Assembly (NCBI GenBank): GCA_029379385.1
Contig: CM055613.1
Location: 11,240,001 to 11,304,000, forward strand
Origin: Quillaja saponaria
Taxonomy: Eukaryota > Streptophyta > Magnoliopsida > Fabales > Quillajaceae
Length of the DNA stretch: 64,000 bases
Direction of reading: 5' to 3'
Within the stretch, counting starts at the first letter, position 1; every line of letters starts with the position of its first letter. The translations under genes and the position numbers were made by a program. Shown piece by piece: positions 46,690 through 58,200 of this stretch. The notes beneath the pieces are model-generated. The model worked only from the letters and a program-made list of their open reading frames with translations. It had not been told where the DNA came from and made no database searches.

Positions 46690-49039
46690 AGTTGTTTTTC
46701 TTATACCATAAATAATATAAATGCTAAACATACGCAACTAAGCATTGACAATGTGAAACATGTATAAAATTAAGTTCTATTTTTTTAATTACAAAATATG
46801 ATTATTTTTTAAATAAATAGTTTATATCAAACTACGATGTAGTAATTCTGATTCAACGTTAACATTGTTACAACTTAATAGATCACACATAAGGTGGAAG
46901 AAACTCACATAAATAAGGGAGTATATTCACATATCAAATGATGGTAGAATTTAATATGAGAGCTCATGATCTTAATAATTTAGAGGCTATTTGGTTCAAG
47001 TAATAAAATTTTTATATGGAAAACGCGGTAATAAATATAAAATACTCACAATTTGTTCAAAATAATAATTTTTTTTAGAGCTATTATCTTTACCATGCAA
47101 AAATTTAGTAGTTTACTTCTCACAATTGCGGGAATTATATAAACAAATGGGAGGTGGATATTTTATATATTCCCATGCGGACAAGAAAAAATGGTAGCAA
47201 AAAGATCATTTTGCCTACCCTTACTGTTACAGTAAGCTTATGCTTCCATCTCAAAATCGATAGTCTCGTCCTCTCCCTCATCACTTCCTTCATCACTCAG
47301 AGCTTTGGAACCATGGTAAAGCTCCATTGTACCAATACTTTGTCATTCTTCTTTTTCAACGCTGGCATGGTCTTCCCGGTCGCCGTCTTCGTTAGTTATC
47401 ATCGTTAAATGTGCATCTCCCTCCTTCACTTCTCCCTACAATTTCATATCTGAAACCTTTCTTTTCTCTCTCCACTAACTATCTTCTTTTTTATTAATCT
47501 GGTAGTAGGCCATATTTTTATCGTTGTTTCTCTTTTAAAATCTGAAGTCAATTTTGTTTTTTCAAATAAGAGTGTATTTTGATCAAATGTAGCATGAGAG
47601 AGTAGAAGGCGGTTTGTAGTTGAGTTGAAAATGATAATTATGTTGGGTCGTTTACATTGAGACTTAGACAGCAACTTTAGAAAAAATCAATCGAAGAGCT
47701 AAGGTTAATTTGTTATCAATTATTGCATATTTAGTTGATTTTTGTGTTAAATATATACTAAAGAAGCTTTTGATTTGTAAATTGGCTTAAAATGTCTTGA
47801 AATTATGTCCACTAACCATGGAACACAAATTGTTTGATAAATGCCTTAATAAAGATGGGCTCATTCTTTTGCAGGAGACTATCATGAATGCTAAAGTGCT
47901 TACAATAGGAGCAAATTATACTAGCTTGCTTGGATGGTAAATGTAGGTTCTTTAAACGGTATAGGACAATATTTTTATGTAAAAAGATAGTGAATACAAA
48001 ATATTTTAGAATTGCAGGGGAAGATATGTCTGTAGAAATGCAAACTTGGATGGGTCCTTTTCACATGCTTGAAGAGGAAAATATGAATATAAATGTAGCA
48101 TGCAGTATTGAAAGAGATGATCTTTAGATTTAATGTAAAGACCCTTGTCCCTTTTTACTTTCTTGTGTTCTTCCTGATTTATCTTGAAATTCTCTATGTA
48201 TATGTCGTAAATTAAATAAAAGTTGTGAAGATTTGTTGCGTTGGTGTTGGATATGTTTGTTTTCTACTCTCATGGTGCGGCTTTCAAGTTCGACCAATGT
48301 GAATTTTACTGCAATAATCATATGTTGAAAATTGGTGAATTATATTTTGTGATAAGATTAACTTTTACAATCATGTTGAATTCTAATTTATTTTTTGAAT
48401 ATACTGAGCTTTAATATGATTAATTTATCATTTTTTTAAATTTGTTGAATTTTATTATGAGTAGGTGTATTTTTGGGTAGTTTAAGAGTAATAAAAGAAT
48501 GTCAAAATATTGATGCGTGATTTTGAGCTAAAGTTATTGACTTTTGAATTTATTTTTTTTGAAAATATAAATAATTTTCTGTTCAAATGGGTGTTTATGA
48601 AAAAATTGACAATATTCAACTAAATATACATTTTTAACCATGTGATATTCTTTTCATTTTCTGGACAATTTTAGGCATAAACATGCAAACATTTTACTTG
48701 GAATGTATTGCCTAGAATAGATTGCATGGGAAACATATGCAACATTTTTTTTTTTCTTATCTCAATACGTTATATTTTTTAGGATAAGTCTTACTTTAAC
48801 AATACCAATAAGTCATGTAATAAATTGACATTCCCAATACCAAATATTGTTAAAATTTCTTGTCAAACAAGTCTTAAATTTTAAATTGAAATATTTTTTA
48901 CCATTTATGCCTTTATTTTTATATTTACATTTTAGTTTAAATTTTGATTATGTATACTACTTTTCAAAAAAGCACCTTCAGTGCCCAGTATTGTTTTTAA
49001 GTTGAATCAACTAGCACCTTTAGTGAAATGAGTTATTTG
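46690..49039. other. Spacer downstream of the Copia remnant
   Basis: No firmly supported gene. A richer patch at about 47185-47440 is open on the plus strand but unrecognised. At 47875-47936 and from 48018 there are two stretches with good acceptor (TTTTGCAG, ATTGCAG) and donor (GGATG/GTAA) sites that join in frame, possibly the tail of a decayed gene (encoding KVLTIGANYTSLLGW). Confidence 0.35.
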
Positions 49040-49047
49040 TTATGATG

Positions 49048-49609
49048 CAATGTTTTACAAACTGGACAGGATATCAGATCAGTAGAATTTCCGTCCAGGT
49101 GATAAATTAGGTCGAATTAACCAAAAAACCGTTTTGGAGTTTAGACTTGTTAAAACCAATAAAAATCGAAATAAGCGATAGAACCAATGTAGGGTTAATT
49201 GAATCATACTGTTTTTTTTTTAAATAAAACTATATTTGTTTTTTATATTAAAGATTAGTGAACCAATATTATTTTTATATTGATATTACCTTTATTATTT
49301 TGATGCATAAGTTGAAACTTAAATGTTATAATGAACAATCGAATCAATCAATTGTCTTATCAACTATTAATAGCATTTGTGATATGATTTTCTTATTATT
49401 TACTGAATATTAAATTATAATTTTTTGTTTTCTTGTGTATTTAGTATTAATAATTAATAAAAAAAATTATATAGTATGTATAATATTTATAATCAAATAT
49501 ATTTATGATATCATCTGATCTTACCGTCGATCCGACCCTGAATTAACTAATGGCTCGATACCCCAATAAGTTTTTCAAGTCGGTAACCGATTTAATTTTT
49601 AAAACATTG
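49048..49609. mobile_element. Second hAT-type MITE with near-perfect 8-bp flanks
   Basis: The element starts CAATGTTTTACAAAC. Its right end, reverse-complemented, reads CAATGTTTTAAAAATT, and both ends then continue into an AACCGGTT-like, gap-containing inverted region. The flanks are TTATGATG (49040-49047) and TTAAGATG (49610-49617), 7 of 8 identical, as expected for an older hAT insertion. It is 562 bp with no coding capacity. A sequence resembling its right end also lies near 55690-55710 (GGTTTTTAAAACATT). Confidence 0.7.
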
Positions 49610-49617
49610 TTAAGATG

Positions 49618-50033
49618 CAACAAGATTAGTAATTCATTAATTGCATAACACAAAATTATTTGTCAACCATTGCAATAAATTATAAATTGTTTTCATATAC
49701 TGCCATTTTAATAATTCATGTAGGAGCAATTGTTAGAAAAATCAATAGTAATAAGAAAGACAAGGGTAAAATTGTCTTTAAAAAACCAGAAAAAAAAAAA
49801 AAAAAAAAAGAGTAAGCACCCACAAACGTTGACCCTTAGAATTCCAATGGCGGCCCCTACGCCGTTGGCCTTGCTTGCTTAATGCTTATAGCTTGTCCCT
49901 CCCTCCACAACTAAAACAACAACTCCTAATTCTCTCTCTCTCTTCTCCCTTCCTCCCCCTCTCCCTTTGTAGCATTAAAAAGCGCCAAGAAGGGCAGGGC
50001 ACTAACACCAAGTAACCAACATAAGCAAAAGCA
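49618..50033. other. Distal promoter region of CYP734A
   Basis: A poly-A run lies at about 49791-49809. A C- and T-rich block (about 49929-49970) follows. The composition rises from about 49815, marking the start of the promoter. No gene is seen. Confidence 0.45.
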
Positions 50034-50049
50034 TATATATATATATATA
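50034..50049 (+). promoter_or_regulatory. TATA-rich core promoter of CYP734A
   Basis: An alternating AT run ending TATATAAG lies about 180 bp upstream of the ATG. The leader between here and 50227 contains no ATG, so the first start codon is the gene's own. Confidence 0.5.
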
Positions 50050-50226
50050 AGAAGCAAAGCAAAGGCTGCTCTGCTCCACACTAAGAAGGAAGGAAAGAGA
50101 ATTAGATTATCACTACTCTTTTCTGGTACCCAGCTGTGGCTCTAAGTATATAGCCAACACAATTGCTCCAATATTGAAGAATTCAAGCCAGAATCAACAT
50201 CAGCATCACAACCGATCAAATCAAAC

Positions 50227-53200
50227 ATGGAAGAGCTCTTGTTCTGGATTAAGCTTCTTTTGCTATCTTTCATGACCTTAGTATTTGTGCTAAAGGTAGC
50301 AGTTTTGCTTTGGTGGAGGCCTAAGAAAATTGAACTCCATTTTTCCAAGCAAGGGATCAGAGGACCTCCTTATCATTTCTTCATAGGAAATTTTAAAGAA
50401 CTTATGGGGATGATGCTCAAGGCTTCCTCTCAACCTATGCCTCTCTCTCACAACATTCTCCCCAGGGTCCTTTCCTTCTACCATCATTGGAAGAAAATCT
50501 ATGGTACTTTCTACAAATTAATTTCTTCCCTACCCATTAATCTTCCAAGGTTTTTTAAATCTGGGTTTAATTTTTTTGGGTGTTTTATTTAGTTTTTCTT
50601 TTTGGGTATTTTGGAACCATTTTAAAAATGATGTTTTTATTCACTACAGTTAGTGTTTTTCACTGGAGTTGTTTCTTTAGTCTGTTTTATGATTCTTCTC
50701 CCTTCTGAATTTGAGAATTTTTAAGGGCTCATTTCTCAGATATAGAGTGAATCTTTTCAGGCTTTTTTGGTAATCTGAGCTAGCAAGCTTTGTTATGATG
50801 CTATATGAGCTTGATGTTAAAGTTCAGATTTTGGACTATTCCAGTCCAGCTAGTTTTTCATCCCTCACTCTTCCCATCCTCTCCTTATTTGACTGGAAAA
50901 TCAATGAAGGTTCAGTTTCATATATAATCAAACATTTGGCTTTCATGCTGAAGCTGACCCCTTCAAGCATGGCAGCTAGTAGATTTTTTCAAAATAAAAA
51001 ATACTTCCAATTTTGTTTCCTCATAGTAATAATAATATATGATGCATATTGCACTCTGTTTGTATTATGGGATTGCCATTTACTTTTTCAGTTTTCTCAT
51101 GTCCTCGTTCTTTTGTTTTTTAGGGGGTGGATTGAATTTTTGATAATGTAGTTGTATGTGTTTGGTAAAAGTTTTAAATTTAAGTTGTCTTCTTCCCTGA
51201 GCCTCCTTATGTTTTTGTCACTTCTCTCTCTCTTCTGTAGGGTCTACACTATCCGTTGCTAACACTGATCAAAACTAATGGCTGTCATGTTTTCTTGCTC
51301 ATTCCTCTTTCTGCAAAGTGCAAACTTCACGGTTCAATTAAACTTACTTGTTAATTATTTTGTGTAAAGTTTTAGTTCTGACATTATTATTTAATTTATG
51401 TACAGGTTCAACATTTCTTGTATGGTTTGGACCCACCGTCAGACTCACCGTCTCCGATCCGGACCTCATCCGAGAAATCTTCAGCTCCAAGTCAGAATTC
51501 TATGAGAAAAATGAAGCACACCCTCTTGTTAAGCAGCTTGAAGGTGATGGTCTTCTTAGTCTTAAAGGAGAAAAATGGGCTCACCACAGAAAAATCATAA
51601 CGCCTACTTTCCACATGGAAAATCTCAAGGTAATAATTAATTTTCCCATTTTGATTTAATTTTTTTCCATTTGATTAATATTTTTAACATTTTAATTTTC
51701 TTCTCAGTTATTGATACCTGTGATGGCAAAGTGTGTAGTTGATATGTTGGATAAATGGTCGGCAATGTTGTCGGATACCGGCGAGGTGGAAATCGAAGTT
51801 TCCGAGTGGTTTCAAATTCTCACAGAGGATGTTATTACAAGAACAGCATTTGGAAGCAGCTACGAAGATGGAAAAGCTGTGTTCCGACTCCAAGCACAAC
51901 AAATGCTGTTAGCAGCCGATGTTTTTCAAAAGATTTTCATCCCGGGATACAGGTGCGAACCGGTCACCTAAGTACTACTCTTATTTAATTAAATTATTTT
52001 ACCCTCGAACTCGAATAAATAATTTAATTTGTCTTGATATTGTATATATAGATTCTTTCCCACAAAGAGGAACATAAATTCTTGGAAACTGGATAAGGAA
52101 ATTAAGAAATCACTAGTGAAACTTATCGATAAACAGAAAGAGAGTTTTTGTGGGGGTGGAAGTGGAAATGAAAAGCTCGAAAAAGGGCCAAAGGATTTGC
52201 TGGGACTTATGATTCAGGCTTCAAATTCATGCCCATCTTCAAATTCAAATATTACTGTGGACGACATTGTTGAAGAGTGCAAGAGTTTTTTCTTTGCGGG
52301 CAAACAGACCACATCCAATTTGCTGACGTGGACAACGATTCTCCTAGCAATGCATCCACAGTGGCAGGTACAAGCACGCGAGGAGGTGCTGAGGGTTTGT
52401 GGATCACGTGACCTACCCACCAAAGATGATGTTGTAAAGCTTAAGACGGTAAGGCTTTGCTTTGTATATAATAGTAAGTAGTATTAATTGGGACAAAACA
52501 ACATGTTTTTGTCTCTTTGTTTCTGTTTGTTTCGTGAGAAAATGAAAAAGAAAAAACACTAAACTGCCAGCTTTCGCTTTCTGTGTTACTTTGTTTCCGA
52601 TAGGAACATTAATGGCAGTTTTGTCATTTCAACACAGAGAAATGGGGTATTACTTATTAGTAGAACATCTCACAAATCTGATATCCCACTTGGCAAATAT
52701 GTCTTTTTGTAGTTAAAAATTGCGATTTTCTACTATATATATATATATATATATATAATTTTGTGGGTTATGATCTCCTGCAGCTGAATATGATTCTGAA
52801 TGAGTCCCTAAGATTGTATCCACCAATAATTGCAACGGTTCGACAAGCAAAAACCGATGTGGAGCTAGGGGTATACAAGATCCCGCGTGGGACCGAGCTC
52901 TTGATTCCAATCCTGGCCGTCCATCATGATCAAGCCTTGTGGGGCAACGACGCAAATGAATTCAATCCTAGCCGTTTCTCTCAAGGGGTGGCCCGTGCAT
53001 CAAAGCATCCGGTGGCATACATACCATTTGGGCTTGGTGTGCGTACATGTATAGGACAAAATCTCGCTATTCTACAAGCTAAATTGACTTTGGCAATCAT
53101 ACTACAGCGTTTTGCTTTTACACTGGCCCCAAGTTATCAACATGCACCAACGGTCCTGATGCTACTGTATCCTCAATATGGTGCACCAATCATTTTCCAG

Positions 53201-53245
53201 CATCTGTCTCAAACTGCAATGGCTAATCATGATCAAGGGTCCTGA
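50227..53245 (+). CDS. CYP734A1: CYP734A-type cytochrome P450, brassinosteroid C-26 hydroxylase (BAS1-like)
   Basis: Five exons: 50227-50503, 51406-51629, 51708-51952, 52052-52448 and 52784-53245. They sum to 1605 nt (534 aa; Arabidopsis BAS1 is 520 aa), with GT-AG introns throughout. An N-terminal membrane anchor (about residues 8-30) is followed by the family signature HFSKQGIRGPPY. The oxygen-binding I-helix motif AGKQTTS is at 331-337, the ExxR motif (ESLR) at 388-391, and the heme-binding FGLGVRTCIG at 463-472 with Cys470. Conserved blocks match BAS1 closely, for example LVKQLEGDGLLSLKGEKWAH. Family members sit in the ER membrane and inactivate castasterone and brassinolide by C-26 hydroxylation. 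A Gly/Ser-rich insert at about 283-289 and an Asn/Ser-rich one at about 306-315 account for the extra length. No lesion is seen. It could be any CYP734A paralogue. Confidence 0.95.
52734..52757. repeat. (TA)12 microsatellite next to the last CYP734A acceptor
   Basis: An uninterrupted alternating TA run lies in intron 4, ending 26 bases before exon 5. The CAG acceptor follows after a short TTTTGTGGG...CTCCTG segment. Confidence 0.9.
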
Positions 53246-54430
53246 TTTGTTAGTAATCAGATGCGCGCATACGGATCTCGTGTGTGTGTAGCATAATATG
53301 GTATGGTATGGTATGGAGTTGAGAGAGCAAAATACCCTTTATGACCTTCTCCTAAAATTTGCTTAGGAAAAAAAAGGTTGTCTTTTGGAAAAGTTTACTT
53401 TTTTACCACCCTTTCCCTTTGTAATACTGACTTCCATGACCATGGTTTTTTTTTTTTTTTTTACTCCCCAAAAAAATATTTACCTGGCCCTGGCATTTGA
53501 GGAGTGAATAGTTGCCAAGTTTGGGTTATTTGCATGTAAGCTATATAAATATAATTAATTGTAGTGTGTTTAACGAGTACTAAGTAGATGGCTAACAGCT
53601 AAGCTAGATTGCTCATTCAATTCCCATGTGTATGTACAGTATATTTTGCAAGATTTCTTCATAGTTTTGTAATTTTAAAATTCAATTTTGAGCTTTGCTT
53701 GTCTATAATATATAACATGATATCGACATCAGATGTCGTTCAAAGTCAATTATAGAATTTAGACAACTCTTTTAGTTAGTATGTTTACGATCTTATTTGC
53801 TTTGTGATTTTAAAACCAATCAAACATTGAGAATTAAAGTATAATTATTTACACCTAGAAGTTAGTTATTAGGATGAGGGTGCTCATCTCCCTATAAATC
53901 CACATTAAATTGTCCATATAATCAACACGAGACTATTGCTTATGTAACTAATGGCCCATAACAAATCCTATCATTCAAAATCGACGTTCACGATGGCAGC
54001 TCCACGTAGCTCTTTCCACCTTATGACGACTTTCACTCTGTCTCGGCCAGGTGGTATTCATACAGGTAGCTCTTTCTGGCGGCTCCACTTTACTCCTCTT
54101 CATTTGACCAAGCTCATTAGGATAGGATTGGTTCTGATGTCAAATGCTAAATCCCTTTTCAAGAAAATGTAGTTTTGGTGAGAAACAAAGTCTAAAGTCT
54201 AAAGCTACCTAAACTATAGAGAAAACTAAGCTAAAGGAAAACTAATTCATCTCAAATTCTTGGATGCCTCGTGCAAAAGTTAGATAAGGTATTTAACATA
54301 ATAAGCCTAACATATCTCCTAATAAACCGGGCCAGTTGTCCTACTTATTCTTATCCTTTGGTCCCATTCCAGCAAGGTGGCCGAGTCATCAAAGGCAACA
54401 TAACATCAAATTCGCTCGTCCGAGTCTAAC
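53246..54430. other. 3' flank of CYP734A
   Basis: The probable 3' UTR contains an ATGGT pentamer repeat at about 53297-53316 and a poly-T run at about 53445-53462. The richer stretch 53950-54430 contains an unrecognised frame (53951-54172) and a segment with CCTATAAAT near 53891. It may be old transposon sequence. Confidence 0.45.
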
Positions 54431-54433
54431 TAA

Positions 54434-55213
54434 GGCTCTGTTTGGTACCGCGACGAGACAGAGATTATGATCAAAAAAATATAAAGTCATTTTATCTTAA
54501 AAGTATTGTAAGTTTAAATGACCCAAAAACGATATTTTGAAACTATAGTCCGAGAAATTGTTTTGTGTATGAATTATCAAAAAGATATTTATGTGATGTA
54601 TTAAAAATAAATAAATTAAATTATTTTAAATTAATCAATTTTAATTCTTAATTCAATATTTAATTCATTTATTTTTATTTTTATTTAATTTAAAGTAAGT
54701 TTTAATTCTTTTTTGTTTTTTAATTTATGTTAAAGTATTTTTTTTAATTCAGTTTTGAGGTTTTATTGAAATTAAACTAATTATTTTTACAGAAACAAAT
54801 ATGATTAAAAAATTAAAATTTAAAACAATAAAAGCAAACCCAAATGCAAATACTAAATTAAAAAATTAAAAAAAAGTACAAAAACAAACAAATACTAAAT
54901 TAAAAATACTAAAAATAGTACAAAAACAAACAAATACAATTGAATTTGAAATTGAAATTGAAATTGGGGGAGGGGCACAGTTGGTATAAAGGAGAATACA
55001 GAAGGTTATTTTTGTAATTTAGGGTTAAAGATATGGTGGAAATTAAGAGAAAATGATGAGGGCAAAATGGGGAGGAAATATGGAGGCCATGGCCACGCAA
55101 AGAAGCTAGCCTGGGGTAGCTTTTTGGCCACTACTGCAAGACACTGCAACCCATAGGGCCGATGCACGTCCTGCGCCGTGCTGAAACTCTACCGCAGCCA
55201 TGGTAACCGTGCC
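54434..55213. mobile_element. PIF/Harbinger-like MITE with TAA flanks
   Basis: The left end reads GGCTCTGTTTGGTACCGCG. The right end, reverse-complemented, reads GGCACGGTTACCATGGCTGCGG. These are imperfect inverted termini of the GG(C/G)...TTTGG type. TAA lies at 54431-54433 and 55214-55216, the three-base target duplication of PIF/Harbinger. The 780-bp interior is AT-rich with a GC-rich right part (55080-55210). No transposase is seen. Confidence 0.6.
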
Positions 55214-55216
55214 TAA

Positions 55217-58200
55217 GTGTACCGCTACTCGGTGACATTTTTAATTTAACTTGAACATTTTAATGGTTGGACCATACAAAATTATGAAAATACAATAAAT
55301 AATTGATAGAATTCAACAACCGGTGTCCAATTTTATTAGTTAAATCTTTTTATATATATAATCCAAATATTAAATTTATTTGGGTATTTAGACGGCAGAA
55401 CAATCTTCCTCAAAACTTAAATTAAAAGACCCGAGCATCATACATATCCAACATACACTAATTGACAATATAAAGATTCTAAACAAGGTGATATTAATTC
55501 TCAAGTTCTCAATTAATATCAAACAGCAATACTACCAATATAATGATTAGAAGTATGATTATATTACAAAATATTTATATAGATATTAAATTAAAATAAT
55601 TATGATGTTATTGGTTCGATCATCATTTCTATTATAGTTAAATCAATGATTTGAGATTTAGCTATTTTAATTTTAGTATTATCATTAATTCGGTTTTTAA
55701 AACATTACCCTAAACTTACTCAATCAATTAACATTTATGTTATATAAATTATATTTACTAACTTTTAAAGCAAACCCTACTTGCCTTATATAATTAAGAC
55801 CTAATTAAGGGATTGTTTTTGGTTATATATACGTACTCCAAATAATTTCTCTAATTAATGGAAATGGAGACTTATGGTCTGATCTGCTGTTTATTTCCTT
55901 TGTTTAATCTTAGGATTATTGGTAGACAGGTTGGACTGCAAAACCCCAAATATATCTTTAATGTTTTAGGTTTCTAAGTTTTTAAGTTTCTTGTGTTGTG
56001 CAATAATTTATTCAGATTATTATATGCTTCTGATTTCCAGCCAACAATAACGTAATACCCTGTAGTTCAGTACTTGTCATTTTGTAACAACAACTTTAAT
56101 CGTGCCACTTTTTTTTTAATTAACAATTATAACGTGTAAACAAGGAATTACATGGAAAACGATATTTCTTCATATAAGTATGATGAGTATAAATAGAAGA
56201 ACATTTTTTTATGTTCATTTTATTTTTGTTGATATTATATATTTTTTTTGTAGTATAAATCATCTAACAATTCACATATTTTATTTAATTTCCTCATAAT
56301 TAGGTCATGCAAACTTGATCCATTCGGTAATTAAACGGGTGAAGTAGTAGTAAAACTTTTAAAATCTTAGTAATCAAAAGAGATTCACAAAAAGACCGTG
56401 TGATCAAAACTTCAGTTTCGATAATTCATTCTAAATTTTTATAAGAGGATGAGTAATTTTATGACAAAATTGGTTACACTATTAGACTTATCAACAGTAA
56501 ACAAGGACATGAATTTATCATGCTACTCTTGAATATCGGTAGGAGATGATGAAGGCATGGAGCTAAGCTAAACAAGTTCAACAAGGTATTAGATTGACCT
56601 GCATAGACTTTATTGTCTTAGACCGAATTATGAGAACTAAACTAAATTATTCTTTACAAGAATTAGTAGATAAAGCAACTTTTATAATACAAAACATGTT
56701 ATGATATCATGCAAAAATTTATGTTGTATCTCATTATTAATTTTTTTTTTTTTTAGAATGATTACAAGAATGCTTAACTTTTGAAAAATAAATTGCAAGT
56801 CCTAATCTTGACTACCAAGAAAATATACTTTCTTTTCTTATTTTTGGTTTAGTGATCAAGTGATGTTCATTTTAATTTATGCATATCTCAATTAATTTAT
56901 ATTTTCAGTTCGGTCAAAAACAGAATTTCACATGTGAAACTAGAGAATATTTGACCTCTTCCTAAAAGATTTGAAGAAATAAAGTCAATGAAGTGAGCAA
57001 ACTTTCTTAACCACTAAATCAAGAGGATAAATATACTAATTAATATCAACAAGAATCCCAAAACTAAAGATAATATAAAATGGAATATTTGCTAATAGTT
57101 TGTGGGTGAGGGGCCAGCATGTAAAAATCAAATTCCTCTTACCTAAGTTTTAAGTTTTTGAGTTATATGATAGTCAACAACTTGTCATGGGCATGCTGAA
57201 ATCCTGGAAGCCATACCATCATGCATGCTCTTACCAAAACTGAAGAGTTACCAAGCATGCAATAATTGAAAAGATTAAGAGAAGTTTCCTACCCTTTTCA
57301 CCACTATCCTATGTTCCTATCCTATAAATAATTTAAAAGATTGTTTGTAATGGCAACCAGATAAGAAGCTTTGTGTTACTACAAAAATTAATTTAAAGCA
57401 ATTAAGGGTGGTAAACCCAATGCATAAGATGTTCTGTTAAAGCAAAGGTGACTGTAATACAGCATGCAATTGCACATATTTTAATAGTAAGAAGATGCAA
57501 GATTTGAATTGAGTGAAACAAACTTTCTTTCTTTCTTTCTTTCTTTCTTTGTATTGCTTTTTGGGATCTTCTCATTGAAAGCATGTGATTAGGATAGATC
57601 TTCTTCTCTTCTAATTTCATGATTTTGTTTTCTTTTTGGCTTTAATTTATTAAAGGAATCAAAGCATGCCATGCAGCATGTGATCCCTTCCATAATTACC
57701 TTATGAATCTAATTTTAAACTCCAAAATTACACCTAGCTAGCTAGGGATACTAATTAATTCTCTTTAATTGTAAGTCACTTATTCTTTGTCCTCACAAAC
57801 TTAACCTTTAAAAATCGTGTTACATGGACAACAGAAACTAGTACTACTTTTATTAATTTTTTTTACTTATGATTTGGCATTCTATTTCTTTGATATTAAA
57901 TATTTAATTAAAGTGTGTTTTTGCTGGGGAATCAAAAATCGTGTCTTGAACATATCCAATCACATAAAACAAGAACATAATGTTTCACGTACTCATTATT
58001 TTGCATTATCTTAATCTTCCCATATTAACAGTAATCAATGTCCTAATCTTACACTTTATTTATTAATTTTTAATTAATAACATTTGTGCTTTGCCTTAAA
58101 GCAGGCATGCCCCTCCTCATTATCATCTAAGCACTGTCTCCCTCCAACTAGCTAGATGACAAAATTTACATTCCAATAAAATCCCATACATTATTTTTAA

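Noticed and set aside
57640..57700. Palindromic GCATGCCATGCAGCATG stretch, considered as a microRNA foldback
   Set aside because: The self-complementarity is too short, and the arms match no plant microRNA I could recall. No known plant microRNA was recognised elsewhere by eye.
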